Below are positions 1-6,242 of a DNA stretch of 18,604 bases, piece by piece (within the stretch, counting starts at the first letter, position 1; each line of letters opens with the position of its first letter). The DNA is taken from NCBI GenBank assembly GCA_002367355.1, contig DFBQ01000199.1, positions 1 to 18,604 on the forward strand. The letters run 5' to 3'. A program made the translations under genes and the position numbers. Under the pieces are notes generated by a model. That model searched no databases. It was not told the origin of the DNA and worked only from the letters and a program-made list of their open reading frames with translations. The DNA is from Deltaproteobacteria bacterium UBA3076 (GTDB lineage: Bacteria > Desulfobacterota > Dissulfuribacteria > Dissulfuribacterales > UBA3076).

Positions 1-756
1 ATATTCCTAACCGCACAGTTCGAACTTTTTCATCGCCACAGGGTGATGGACATGAAATCGTTAATGAAGGCTACTGAGAGAGCCCGACGTAGTTTATTTC
101 GAGACCTGTCGGAGCTCAACTACTTGTCAAGCTACACCCACGCCGGCCGCTACTACACTCTGCCTGACCTCCCGCAGTTTGACGAAAACGGGCTCTGGTT
201 CTTTCACTATGCGGGGTTTATGCAGGCTGGGACGCTCAAATCGGCATTGACGCATTTAGTGAGACACGCCGATAATGGGTTCACCCATCGTGAGTTACAA
301 GCTTTACTCCGCATAAGGGTGCATAACACGTTGCTCGGGTTAGTTGGAGAGGGTCAAATCGGACGAGAAAAAATCGAGAAAGAGTATTTGTACGTAAGTC
401 CGGACCCAAAACGAGCGTTTGAGCAAGTGGCGGAGCGTATGGAGCAAATTTCCACAGTAGCCGACGTGAGCAGTGATACATCGGATGCCATGGTCATAGA
501 AGTGCTCCTTGAATTAGTCTACACCGGCAAGGTGACCATAGACCCTGGTACTGTAACGGAACGCCTCCGTGTACGCGGGGTGAGAGTGTCCGAGCAACAG
601 GTGGAACAGGTTTTCAAGCAATTTGGGATTGACTGGTCAAAAAAAAGCCGGCCTCACCATAGACACTCTTGCGGCACTACGAGAGAGTCTGCACTCTCTT
701 GGCACTCGCTGCAAGCAGCAAATGTCGAGCACAGCCGGTGTATTTGTCCGGGTTGA
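1..756 (+). pseudogene. Transposase remnant, N-terminal part (frame 1)
   Basis: The frame is open from the first base of the window, so the true start is probably upstream; GTG 43 or ATG 46 are only the first internal starts. The text resembles a DNA-binding helix-turn-helix region (SLFRDLSELNYLSSYTHAGR, then YYTLPDLPQFDENGLWFFH) followed by a second wing-like segment (THRELQALLRIRVHNTLLGL). Coding similarity to a single protein ends at the A8 tract 639-646. Beyond it, frame 1 gives His/Arg/Ser-rich nonsense up to the stop at 756, while frame 2 gives a sensible continuation. Read as the amino-terminal DNA-binding part of the decayed transposase; the assignment rests on the fused context rather than on this piece alone. 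Confidence 0.6.
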
Positions 757-1270
757 CGAAAAACCTGGCCATTGTCCTGTGTGCAAGGGTGAACAGTGGC
801 TTGTCCAGAAGAGCGCTCCTCGCTACGGCAAAACTCTCGCTCATGGTCAATTTGAGGCTCGCGAAACTGTTTATGTATGCGCGGCCGGTTGCAAAAATGC
901 CACAGGAACCTTGGTCACGCATAGAGCTGATTCACTGGTGAGAAATATCGTTCCCCAATGTGTTGTCGGGTACGACGTGTTGGTCTTTGTCGGGATTGAG
1001 AGGTTCCTGCACCATAAGCAACGGGAAGAGATCCGCATGCGACTTGAGCATGAATACGGCATTCGCTTGTCAAGTGGCGGAATAAGTCACCATTGTCACT
1101 CTTTCGTGAAATATCTTGCAAGGCTTCACAATGCCCGTACCGAACTTCTGAAAACCGTACTGAAAGGTGACGGTGGATGGCCGATGCATGTGGATGCCAC
1201 CGGTGAGCATGGACGTGGGACAATCTTTGCGGTAGTTGCCGGCTGGCGGCGATGGGTGCTTGGCGCCTGA
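623..1270 (+). pseudogene. Transposase remnant, zinc-motif and first catalytic part (frame 2)
   Basis: This continues the protein after the A8 frameshift; sensible text begins at about 641, not at the upstream ATG. A CPVC pair (residues 51-54 counted from 623) and a CAAGC pair (86-90) form a likely zinc-binding site. Residues 183-195 read DGGWPMHVDATGE, with Asp191 (nt 1193-1195) the best candidate for the first catalytic acid of an RNase-H-fold transposase, followed by a GWRRWVLGA strand. The stretch ends at TGA 1268-1270, and the same frame continues directly with KIPTE, so this is an internal nonsense mutation and not a natural end. Confidence 0.65.
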
Positions 1271-2431
1271 AAGATCCCCACCGAACACTCTGCAGTCATT
1301 TTGCCTTGTTTACGGGAAATTGTTCACAGATTCGGCGTACCATGTGCGGCAATGCGTAATTTGGGGCGGGCAATAACGCCGACCATCAACAATGTGCTCG
1401 AAGAATTGGACGCGGACATTCCTGTACTTGCATGCCATCAGCATTTCCTCGCGGATATTGGCAAAGACTTGCTTGATCCTTCACATTCGGAACTCCGGGC
1501 TCTTTTCCGGCGGTCGAAAATACGTCCAAAGCTCCAGAGTTTGATTCGCGACTACGGACGTAAGATCGACCGGAATATCGTACAGGCCCGGGAGGCGGTT
1601 GTGATGTGGCAGACCTTGGCCCAAAAGGGACACCGACTTCCGTGCGGTCTTGACGGGCTTGCGGTTGTGCGTGCCATAGCTCAATGGACACTGGACTACC
1701 CAGCAGATAACTCCGGCCTTGATTTTCCGTATGACCGACCATATTTGGCACTATATGATCGGTGCGTGATAGCCGTTCGGGCCGTCGATGCCTTCTTACG
1801 TATCCCGCCCTCAGATCGGATAGTAATTAAAGGCCTTGAGCGGTTACGTCGAATCCTAACCCCTGTTGATTGTGAGGTGCCTTTTCGCCAAATTACCGTT
1901 AAATTGCGCCGTCGAGCAAGCCTGTTCGACGAGTTGCGGAACACGTTGCGCCTGGTGATCAACGAATCGAAGAACGAGACTGAGCGGGAGATCCATGAAA
2001 TTAACGGCCAGCTTAATACATTCACCCAATCACTAATGGAACGTCGTTCCAAGCGAGGACCAGATCGAGATTCCCGAGAGGCTATTGATCTTATCCTGGC
2101 GCATTTTGATAGGCATGGAGGCAATCTCCAGGGCCATGCGATTGCACTGCCACAATCAGCTGGGGGTGGGATAAGGCTTGTTGACCGTACCAACAATTTG
2201 ATCGAGAATCTGTTTAAGGATATAAAGCACGGTGAACGGCGAAGGAGTGGGCGCAAAAATTTAGGGCAAGATCTCAACGACTTGCCTGCGGAAGCCCTAC
2301 TGGTCAGGAATTTAGAGCATGCAGACTATGTGAGCATTGTTTGCGGGTCAATTGATCGCCTTGCCGGAAGCGTTTGCGCAACTGGATCAGGAAGAGAAAA
2401 AAAAGAAGTTACGCGGAGAGCCCCTGATTGA
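1271..2431 (+). pseudogene. Transposase remnant, C-terminal catalytic part (frame 2)
   Basis: This is the same frame as the preceding fragment, resuming after the nonsense codon. The first internal ATG-like start is at 1301, but the text KIPTEHSAVIL before it belongs to the protein. Residues 41-58 (counted from 1301) read PVLACHQHFLADIGKDLL, a likely second acidic motif. Residues 296-319 hold RTNNLIENLFKDIKHGERR followed by a basic RSGRK stretch, with Glu302 a candidate for the last catalytic acid. The motif ADYVSIVCGSIDRL follows. Around nt 2360 the frame is lost: the stop at 2431 is reached through unrelated text, while the +1 frame gives LPEAFAQLDQEEKKKKLRGE and runs to 2585. Confidence 0.65.
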
Positions 2432-2612
2432 GACTTCAAACCTCGGACAAGTACTTCAGGTTGCAACCTCCTCTCTTCCCTCGGCAGACAGGAAGGTGGT
2501 CAGATCTGACAGGATGGGACAGAAAATGAGTTTGGCTGCAAAGAGCCGAGCCCCAAGATGTAATGATTTGACGGCCTCAAAATAATAATCCAACCGTATT
2601 TTGACGCTGTAG

Positions 2613-2698
2613 ACTTTTTTGTTTAATAAACGGTCAAGTAAGCCTGCCACAGTTCCAAACGAAGTAAGCCGGAACCAAAAAGGTTTGAAGATAAAAAA
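2613..2698 (+). repeat. Direct repeat copy 1 (uninterrupted)
   Basis: About 85 bp, matched by a second copy at 3766-4007 that is split by a MITE. Shared blocks include CTTTTTTGT, AAACGGTCAA, TAAGCCTGCCACAGTT and GAAGTAAGCCGGAACCAAA. GTTCC and GGAAC within it could pair across a 13-nt loop. It lies between the transposase remnant and the mazEF promoter. No coding potential is seen. Nature unknown: the end of a lost element, or a duplication footprint. Confidence 0.7.
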
Positions 2699-2718
2699 GC
2701 CTGGACGAATTGAAAAAA

Positions 2719-2783
2719 GTTTAAACAATGTTGACACATGCTTTTTGAAGTACTAAGTTAGTAAATATATACAACGTTTAAAC
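2719..2783 (+). promoter_or_regulatory. mazEF promoter region with paired palindromes
   Basis: TTGACA at 2731-2736 is a perfect -35 box. The best-spaced -10 (17-bp gap) is the poor TAAGTT at 2754-2759, in an AT-rich stretch. The 8-bp palindrome GTTTAAAC occurs at 2719-2726 and again at 2776-2783, flanking the promoter. MazE-type antitoxins are known to autorepress through palindromic operators, so the pair is a candidate operator. That role is inferred. Confidence 0.45.
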
Positions 2784-2803
2784 TTCGAATGAAGGGTTAA
2801 ATT

Positions 2804-3064
2804 ATGCGTATGATAATTAAAAAATGGGGCAACAGCCTAGCAACGAGGATTCCAAAAGCCGTGGTTGAATCCATCGATTTACACCTTGACCAAGAGGTTA
2901 ATGTTGAGGCCGTTAACGGTAAAATCATTATCACACCTATTAAGGAAATGAAGGAATATAAACTTGAAGAACTTCTTAGCCAGTGTAAGTCTGGATCAGT
3001 GAAGCTCACCAAAGAAGATCAAGAATGGCTTAACGCTGAACCTGTTGGCAAGGAAGTTTGGTAG
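2804..3064 (+). CDS. mazE: MazE-type antitoxin (AbrB/SpoVT swapped-hairpin fold)
   Basis: 86 residues. The N-terminal half is the swapped-hairpin DNA-binding domain: IIKKWGNSLATRIPKAVVES (residues 4-23), then QEVNVEAVNGKIIITPI. The C-terminal tail ends in GKEVW, very like the end of Escherichia coli MazE, the segment that wraps along MazF. The family represses its own promoter and neutralises MazF by covering its RNA-binding surface. The start is ATG 2804, with GAAGGG at 2791-2796; ATG 2810 is an alternative. The stop TAG shares its final G with the GTG start of mazF, so the two are translationally coupled. The pair sits between mobile-DNA remnants, in keeping with horizontally acquired toxin-antitoxin loci. 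Identification is confident. Confidence 0.92.
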   Translation: MRMIIKKWGNSLATRIPKAVVESIDLHLDQEVNVEAVNGKIIITPIKEMKEYKLEELLSQCKSGSVKLTKEDQEWLNAEPVGKEVW

Positions 3065-3405
3065 TGGTTAAAAAAAAGTATATTCCAAAACGCGGTGATG
3101 TTGTGTGGACTAATTTTGATCCTGCAGCCGGGCATGAGCAAACGGGTAAAATGCCCGCCCTTGTTCTTTCTCCAACTCCTTTCAATAAAAAAATTATGCT
3201 GGCTATGGTTGCGACGATCACAAGCAGGGTTAGAGGCCATGGTTTTGAAGTTCTGCTTAATGGAAAGAAGATTAAGGGCGTTGTGTTGTGTCAACAAGTG
3301 AAGATGATCGACTTTATAGAAAGAGGCGTTCAGTTTGCCGAAAAAGCACCGGACACCGTAACGAGTGACGCACTGGCAAAAGTCAGAGCGATAGTAAGCG
3401 AATAA
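3064..3405 (+). CDS. mazF: MazF-type mRNA interferase toxin, probable catalytic-site variant
   Basis: 113 residues from GTG 3064, which overlaps the mazE stop by one base; an in-frame TTG at 3058 is less likely because E. coli MazF (111 aa) aligns from this GTG. Family landmarks: RGDVVWTNFDPAAGHEQ (residues 12-28), PALVLSP (31-37), the ITSRVRGHGFEV segment with the expected catalytic Thr, and the QVK motif. MazF enzymes cut single-stranded mRNA at short sequences. The odd point is residue 30: at the position of the catalytic Arg (Arg29 in E. coli, Arg25 in Bacillus EndoA) this protein has Met, coded by ATG 3151-3153, one base from AGG. The toxin may therefore be weak or dead while the frame stays intact. 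Homology is clear; activity is doubtful. Confidence 0.9.
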   Translation: MVKKKYIPKRGDVVWTNFDPAAGHEQTGKMPALVLSPTPFNKKIMLAMVATITSRVRGHGFEVLLNGKKIKGVVLCQQVKMIDFIERGVQFAEKAPDTVTSDALAKVRAIVSE

Positions 3406-3429
3406 AAAATAACAGCGACCGCGTGACCA

Positions 3430-3470
3430 GCGTCAATTATAATTCCCCCCTGGCGACAATTATTTTTCCC
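3430..3470 (+). mobile_element. IS21-type left-end repeats (remnant)
   Basis: GCGTCAATTATAATTCCC (3430-3447) and GCGACAATTATTTTTCCC (3453-3470) are direct repeats matching at 15 of 18 positions with a 23-bp period. IS21-family elements carry multiple such transposase-binding repeats at their ends, and the start of an istA-like gene follows 48 bp downstream, so this is read as the left end of that element. The exact terminal dinucleotide was not resolved. Confidence 0.5.
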
Positions 3471-3518
3471 GGTTGATTAAGAATCGATTATTCAAATCCT
3501 ACGAAAGGAGGACCATGA

Positions 3519-3686
3519 ATGATCACAGACAATCAAGCGATGAAATTGATGAAGTATTTACAGGAGAAAAGGACGTTGGAGGTCGCAGCCGCCAAGTTCG
3601 GAATAAATGAAAAGACAGCCAGAAAATATTGTGATCTTGGCTATCGCTCCAAGGCGCTCCAGGGTCTCGGAATCCAGCCGCACTGA
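3519..3686 (+). pseudogene. istA-like IS21 transposase, truncated N-terminus
   Basis: A 55-codon frame begins at ATG 3519, seven bases after the strong AAAGGAGG (3504-3511); an earlier ATG at 3515 is in another frame. Residues 17-37 (KRTLEVAAAKFGINEKTARK and the following Tyr) match the helix-turn-helix that opens many IS21-family IstA transposases, which are normally about 500 residues. After about residue 40 the text stops resembling IstA and ends at TGA 3684-3686, because the sequence there belongs to an oppositely oriented antitoxin gene. No istB is present. The element was cut off by a deletion or rearrangement whose junction lies at roughly 3632-3650. Confidence 0.65.
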
Positions 3687-3704
3687 GACTGTTTTGTTTC
3701 TCAC
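3558..3704 (-). pseudogene. Truncated ribbon-helix-helix (CopG/Arc-type) antitoxin
   Basis: On the minus strand GTG 3704 follows AGGAG (3711-3715) by six bases and starts MRNKTVSVRLDSETLERLGA, then IAK: a ribbon-helix-helix beta strand and first helix, as in CopG-type antitoxins. From about codon 24 the frame runs through the antisense of the istA remnant and ends at 3558 after 48 codons, so only about 23 residues of the original protein survive. The strong promoter upstream is intact. Such antitoxins normally precede a RelE/ParE-type toxin; none is visible here. The short length keeps confidence moderate, but promoter, SD and motif agree. Confidence 0.6.
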
Positions 3705-3735
3705 AGTATTCTCCTGTAACCTATTGTGTTTTCCT

Positions 3736-3764
3736 ATTATAAACCTTAGGAGTCATAGTCCAAG
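3736..3764 (-). promoter_or_regulatory. Sigma-70-type promoter for the ribbon-helix-helix remnant
   Basis: Minus strand: TTGGAC (3764-3759), a 17-bp spacer, then a perfect TATAAT (3741-3736). It lies about 20 bp upstream of the AGGAG ribosome site of the truncated antitoxin, leaving a very short leader. If active it would now drive transcription antisense to the istA remnant and toward mazF. Confidence 0.65.
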
Positions 3765-3765
3765 C

Positions 3766-4007
3766 ACTTTTTTGTGTCAGAAACGGTCAATTAAGCCTGC
3801 CACAGTTTCAAACAATGTAAGTAACTTCTCAATAAGTCCGGGTACCAGTCACTGGATTCCCGCCTTCGCGGGAATGACGATTGGGTGTGAACGCCCGTCA
3901 TTCCCGCGAAGGCGGGAATCCAGTAGATAGTCGCAAAATATGATTTGCCCGGACTTATTGAGAAGTTACCGAAGTAAGCCGGAACCAAATAGGTTTGAAG
4001 ATAAAAA
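3766..4007 (+). repeat. Direct repeat copy 2, interrupted by a MITE
   Basis: This is the second copy of the ~85-bp repeat at 2613-2698. The left part (3766-3820) and right part (3970-4007) are separated by the 149-bp inverted-repeat element at 3821-3969. Copy 1 therefore serves as an empty-site reference. Its orientation is the same as copy 1, and together they bracket mazEF, the IS21 remnant and the antitoxin remnant. Confidence 0.7.
3821..3969. mobile_element. MITE-like element, intact 149-bp copy
   Basis: Perfect 22-bp terminal inverted repeats start GTAACTTCTCAATAAGTCC. Inside are two inverted copies of the palindromic unit TGGATTCCCGCCTTCGCGGG, a repeat type common in proteobacterial intergenic DNA. 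Short open frames through it give peptides such as WIPAFAGMT and SFPRRRESS, which are not genes. Comparison with the uninterrupted repeat copy suggests an 8-bp target duplication: CGAAGTAA on the right, CAATGTAA on the left with two changes. There is no coding capacity, so it would be moved by a transposase elsewhere. A second, truncated copy lies at 13033-13165. Confidence 0.85.
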
Positions 4008-4014
4008 AATTGAT

Positions 4015-4047
4015 CACGAAAGCACGAAAATACGAAGACACGAAAGC
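4015..4047 (+). repeat. CACGAAA short imperfect repeats
   Basis: CACGAAAG, CACGAAAA, TACGAAGA and CACGAAAG stand almost in tandem, with a further ATCACGAAAAC nearby at about 4061. This low-complexity intergenic tract lies between the repeat copy and the 3' end of the nucleotidyltransferase gene. No function is apparent. Confidence 0.5.
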
Positions 4048-4097
4048 CTGAATGTTGTTTTATCACGAAAACATTTACTAAGGTTTAAGCCGACTAA

Positions 4098-5003
4098 TCA
4101 AGAACTAATATTTCCATAAGGACTAAAAATACAATCCTCAAGAACTGCTCCGGAAGGGACATCGCTCCCCTCCCAAATCACACTCCTGCAAAGAGTAACA
4201 CCAGATCCTATGCTCACTCTATGCCCTATAGAGACCCAGTCCTTCCATATAAGATCGCCAGGCAACTCAGTGCCCTGCCCAACCAGACACGTGTTGTTTT
4301 CACCTGCAAAAAGCACTTTATGGGCAGAAAGATATCCTCCGGGCGATCCCATATCCTCCCATATGTAATGACCGGAAATGTGATCAGCTCTAATGGCCTG
4401 CAAGCGACCACCCTGATCAATTACTGCCTTAAATGTATCAATCAAAGAGCTGGGACAATCTTCAGGGATAGTCCTGATAAATTCCGGTTCCAATATGGAA
4501 ATACCTGTAAAGGCCATGGCATCCGGCCCGCTGCAATTAAAACCCGAGACCTTTTCGTCCATTACAGCCACATTGTTCCACGGCTCTCTCTTGTGGACCA
4601 CCAGCGATGCCTTAGCTCCATGGCGCTGATGCAGATTAACTACCTGGGCCGGATCCAGATCTGTTACCACATCGCCGTTTATAACCAGCAGAGGCTCGTT
4701 TTTTGAGATATGAGGCAGGGCATTTCTAAGCGCCCCGCCGGTTCCCAGCAGTGATGGTTCCACCAGTGTTACAATTTCGGCCCTGGCCTTATAAGACCCC
4801 ACCATCTCCAACACGAGATGTGCGAGGTAAAAGCAGTTGATCACAATCTTCTTGAACCCGGCATCCTCAAGCTGGTCGAGTAATCTGTGAAGCAAAGGCT
4901 TGTTTAATACTGGGAATAAAGGCTTGGGTAAGTGAAATGTAAGGGGCTGCAAGCGTGTACCCAGACCCGCGGCGAGGATCATGGCTTGCTTGAAGAAAGG
5001 CAT
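4098..5003 (-). CDS. Sugar-phosphate nucleotidyltransferase (NTP_transferase family)
   Basis: About 301 residues from ATG 5003; a TTG at 5012 in frame is less likely. Residues 8-22 (MILAAGLGTRLQPLT) are the signature nucleotide-binding loop, with PKPLFPV following and its Lys27 the usual phosphate-contacting residue. LLVINGDVVTDLDP carries the metal-binding Asp. The C-terminal ~80 residues (TELPGDLIWKDWVSIGHRVS onward) look like a short left-handed beta-helix tail. Family members join NTP to a sugar-1-phosphate (MurNAc-1-P uridylyl-, Man-1-P guanylyl- or Glc-1-P transfer); the substrate cannot be read from sequence. The gene follows tatA by 21 bp on the same strand, so it is probably co-transcribed. 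No strong Shine-Dalgarno is seen. In cell-wall recycling, MurU homologues sit next to an aminoglycoside-kinase-like AmgK; none is present here. Confidence 0.88.
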   Translation of the reverse strand: MPFFKQAMILAAGLGTRLQPLTFHLPKPLFPVLNKPLLHRLLDQLEDAGFKKIVINCFYLAHLVLEMVGSYKARAEIVTLVEPSLLGTGGALRNALPHISKNEPLLVINGDVVTDLDPAQVVNLHQRHGAKASLVVHKREPWNNVAVMDEKVSGFNCSGPDAMAFTGISILEPEFIRTIPEDCPSSLIDTFKAVIDQGGRLQAIRADHISGHYIWEDMGSPGGYLSAHKVLFAGENNTCLVGQGTELPGDLIWKDWVSIGHRVSIGSGVTLCRSVIWEGSDVPSGAVLEDCIFSPYGNISS

Positions 5004-5024
5004 ACTACACAATCTGTGAAGCCG

Positions 5025-5243
5025 CTAAACCTTTTTCTTATCTTCTGTTTTTGATGAACTGCTGGATGTGTCCTCTATAAGCTTCTCCGAATCGACCTCA
5101 TTTTCAAGATCCTTCAAACCGGACTTGAAGGCCCTCAGCCCCTTTCCAAGTCCCGCCCCTATTTCAGGAAGCTTCTTGCCTCCAAAGATAAAAAAGGCAA
5201 TTACCAGGATGACCAACAGCTCTTGTGTACCTAAACCAAACAT
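5025..5243 (-). CDS. tatA: TatA/E-type twin-arginine translocase subunit (copy 1)
   Basis: 72 residues. The sequence [20 protein letters not shown] gives the short N-terminal membrane helix, [20 protein letters not shown] the Gly hinge and amphipathic helix, and the rest is a charged, Ser-rich tail. TatA-type proteins oligomerise to form the pore that passes folded proteins carrying twin-arginine signals. ATG 5243 is preceded by AAAGGGG in the minus-strand leader, and that ribosome site lies at the edge of the repeat at 5250-5394. It lies downstream of ccsA and upstream of the nucleotidyltransferase, same strand. tatC is not in the window, so TatA, TatB or TatE specialisation cannot be decided; the Phe-Gly hinge fits TatA. 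Confidence 0.93.
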   Translation of the reverse strand: MFGLGTQELLVILVIAFFIFGGKKLPEIGAGLGKGLRAFKSGLKDLENEVDSEKLIEDTSSSSSKTEDKKKV

Positions 5244-5249
5244 TAAAAC

Positions 5250-5394
5250 CCCTTTATAGACAATGTTGAATTGTGAATGTTAAATGCTGAATTGTGGAAG
5301 AAGATTTAAAAGATATATACCTTAATTCAAAATTCAACATTCAGCATTCAACATTTATTGTACGCCGCAGATTGGGTTTTTTCAGCGGAATCAT
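5250..5394. repeat. Dispersed inverted-repeat element, copy filling the ccsA-tatA gap
   Basis: 145 bp aligned without gaps to 12274-12418, with four differences, all transitions. The end near ccsA is CAGCGGAATCAT and overlaps the ccsA stop codon by one base. The other end lacks the terminal repeat present in the 12244 copy and stops six bases from the tatA start. Internally, AATGTTGAATGCTGAATT-type words are inverted and could form a long AT-rich hairpin. Confidence 0.85.
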
Positions 5395-6242
5395 TATTGT
5401 GACCCATAACTGTGTAAACCCGAAAGCAGAAAATTCACCCCAAAGTATGTAAACATCACTGAAACAAAGCCCACTATCGCTAAGTAGGCGATCCTGCGAC
5501 CGGCCCACCCCCTGACAAATCTTGCATGCAGGGCCGTAGCATATACAAACCAGGTTATCAATGACCAAGTCTCCTTTGGGTCCCAACTCCAGTACGTACC
5601 CCAAGCATCATTGGCCCAAACGGCCCCTGTAATTATGCCAAGGGTCAACCAGAGGAAACCAAAGACGATTGTCTGGTGTATCAACTCATCAAGGATTCTG
5701 CAATCAGGCATAACACCCACAATCCCCTCTGATGCCCCGCTGAATCTATTTTTAAAAAGGTACATAATACCGAGTCCGCAGGCAACAGCAAAAGAGGCAT
5801 ATCCAAGGAAGCACGTGACGACGTGGGCAATGAGCCAATTGCTCTTAAGAGCTGGTATGAGAGGCTGTATTTTATCTTCAATATTAGGGCTAAAAGATGC
5901 ATAGGCCATGGCAAGGGATGCAAATGGAGTTGCAAAGGCCCCGATCACACGTCGCTTTACCTGCCATTCTATGATCAAGTAAACCACTACCGTTATCCAC
6001 GAAAAAAATACCAGGGACTCATAAAGGTTTGAGAGCGGTGCGTGTCCATAACCTAATTGGTAAGACTCTATCCATCTGAGACCTATTCCGACTGTCTGAA
6101 TTACAAGGCCTCCAGATGTGACGACCGTAGCCATCAACCCTACCTTCTGCACTCTGAAGATCCAATGTATCAAATAGAGCGCAGCCGCCCCCAAGTATAT
6201 GAAAGTAGTTAAACTGAAAAGATATGAACTGGAAAAGGTCAT
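5394..6242 (-). CDS. ccsA: CcsA/ResC-type cytochrome c synthase subunit (System II)
   Basis: 282 residues with about eight hydrophobic segments. The defining haem-handling WWD motif is at residues 212-227 (WANDAWGTYWSWDPKE), followed by TWSLITW. A conserved-looking His precedes the second half (NWLIAHVVTCFLGYASF). With ResB this protein forms the System II complex, which carries haem out across the membrane and attaches it to CXXCH sites of apocytochromes. The start ATG 6242 overlaps the resB stop in an ATGA arrangement, indicating coupled translation. The stop TAA (5396-5394) abuts an inserted repeat. Naming differs between groups (CcsA, CcsB, ResC), but the function is secure. Confidence 0.93.
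   Translation of the reverse strand: MTFSSSYLFSLTTFIYLGAAALYLIHWIFRVQKVGLMATVVTSGGLVIQTVGIGLRWIESYQLGYGHAPLSNLYESLVFFSWITVVVYLIIEWQVKRRVIGAFATPFASLAMAYASFSPNIEDKIQPLIPALKSNWLIAHVVTCFLGYASFAVACGLGIMYLFKNRFSGASEGIVGVMPDCRILDELIHQTIVFGFLWLTLGIITGAVWANDAWGTYWSWDPKETWSLITWFVYATALHARFVRGWAGRRIAYLAIVGFVSVMFTYFGVNFLLSGLHSYGSQ

Larger units (their letters stand above)
1..2585 (+). pseudogene. Degenerate DDE-transposase-like gene (whole decayed unit)
   Basis: Three consecutive open stretches belong to one ancestral protein of roughly 850 residues. Reading frame 1 runs in from the window edge to an A8 run (639-646), where the protein continues in frame 2. In frame 2 a TGA at 1268-1270 interrupts the text WVLGA-stop-KIPTE, most simply a TGG (Trp) changed to TGA. 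Near 2360 the frame shifts again and a plausible C-terminus (LPEAFAQLDQEEKKKKLRGE) continues to a stop at 2583-2585. A winged-helix-like N-terminus, a Cys-pair zinc motif, a VDATGE strand and a C-terminal RTNNLIENLFKDIKHGERR motif are typical of insertion-sequence transposases. I cannot name the IS family with confidence. The left end lies outside the window and no terminal repeat could be matched, so element limits are unknown. Three independent lesions make activity very unlikely. Confidence 0.75.

Noticed and set aside
1268..1270. Selenocysteine codon in the transposase
   Set aside because: TGA falls where Trp fits the surrounding text (WVLGA-x-KIPTE), no SECIS-like hairpin was noticed, and the gene has other lesions.
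1696..2277. 193-codon minus-strand frame opposite the transposase remnant
   Set aside because: Arg/Ser-rich antisense text, while the plus strand shows clear transposase motifs.
2613..4007. Integron attC sites flanking toxin-antitoxin cassettes
   Set aside because: Toxin-antitoxin genes between ~85-bp repeats recall integron cassettes, but I could not find the paired GTTRRRY/RYYYAAC cores or an integrase, and there are only two copies.
3607..4066. Open frames on both strands over 3607-3930 and 3791-4066 (peptides with WIPAFAGMT and SFPRRRESS)
   Set aside because: They run through the MITE palindromes; these peptides are well-known by-products of this repeat and have no gene-like start or ribosome site.
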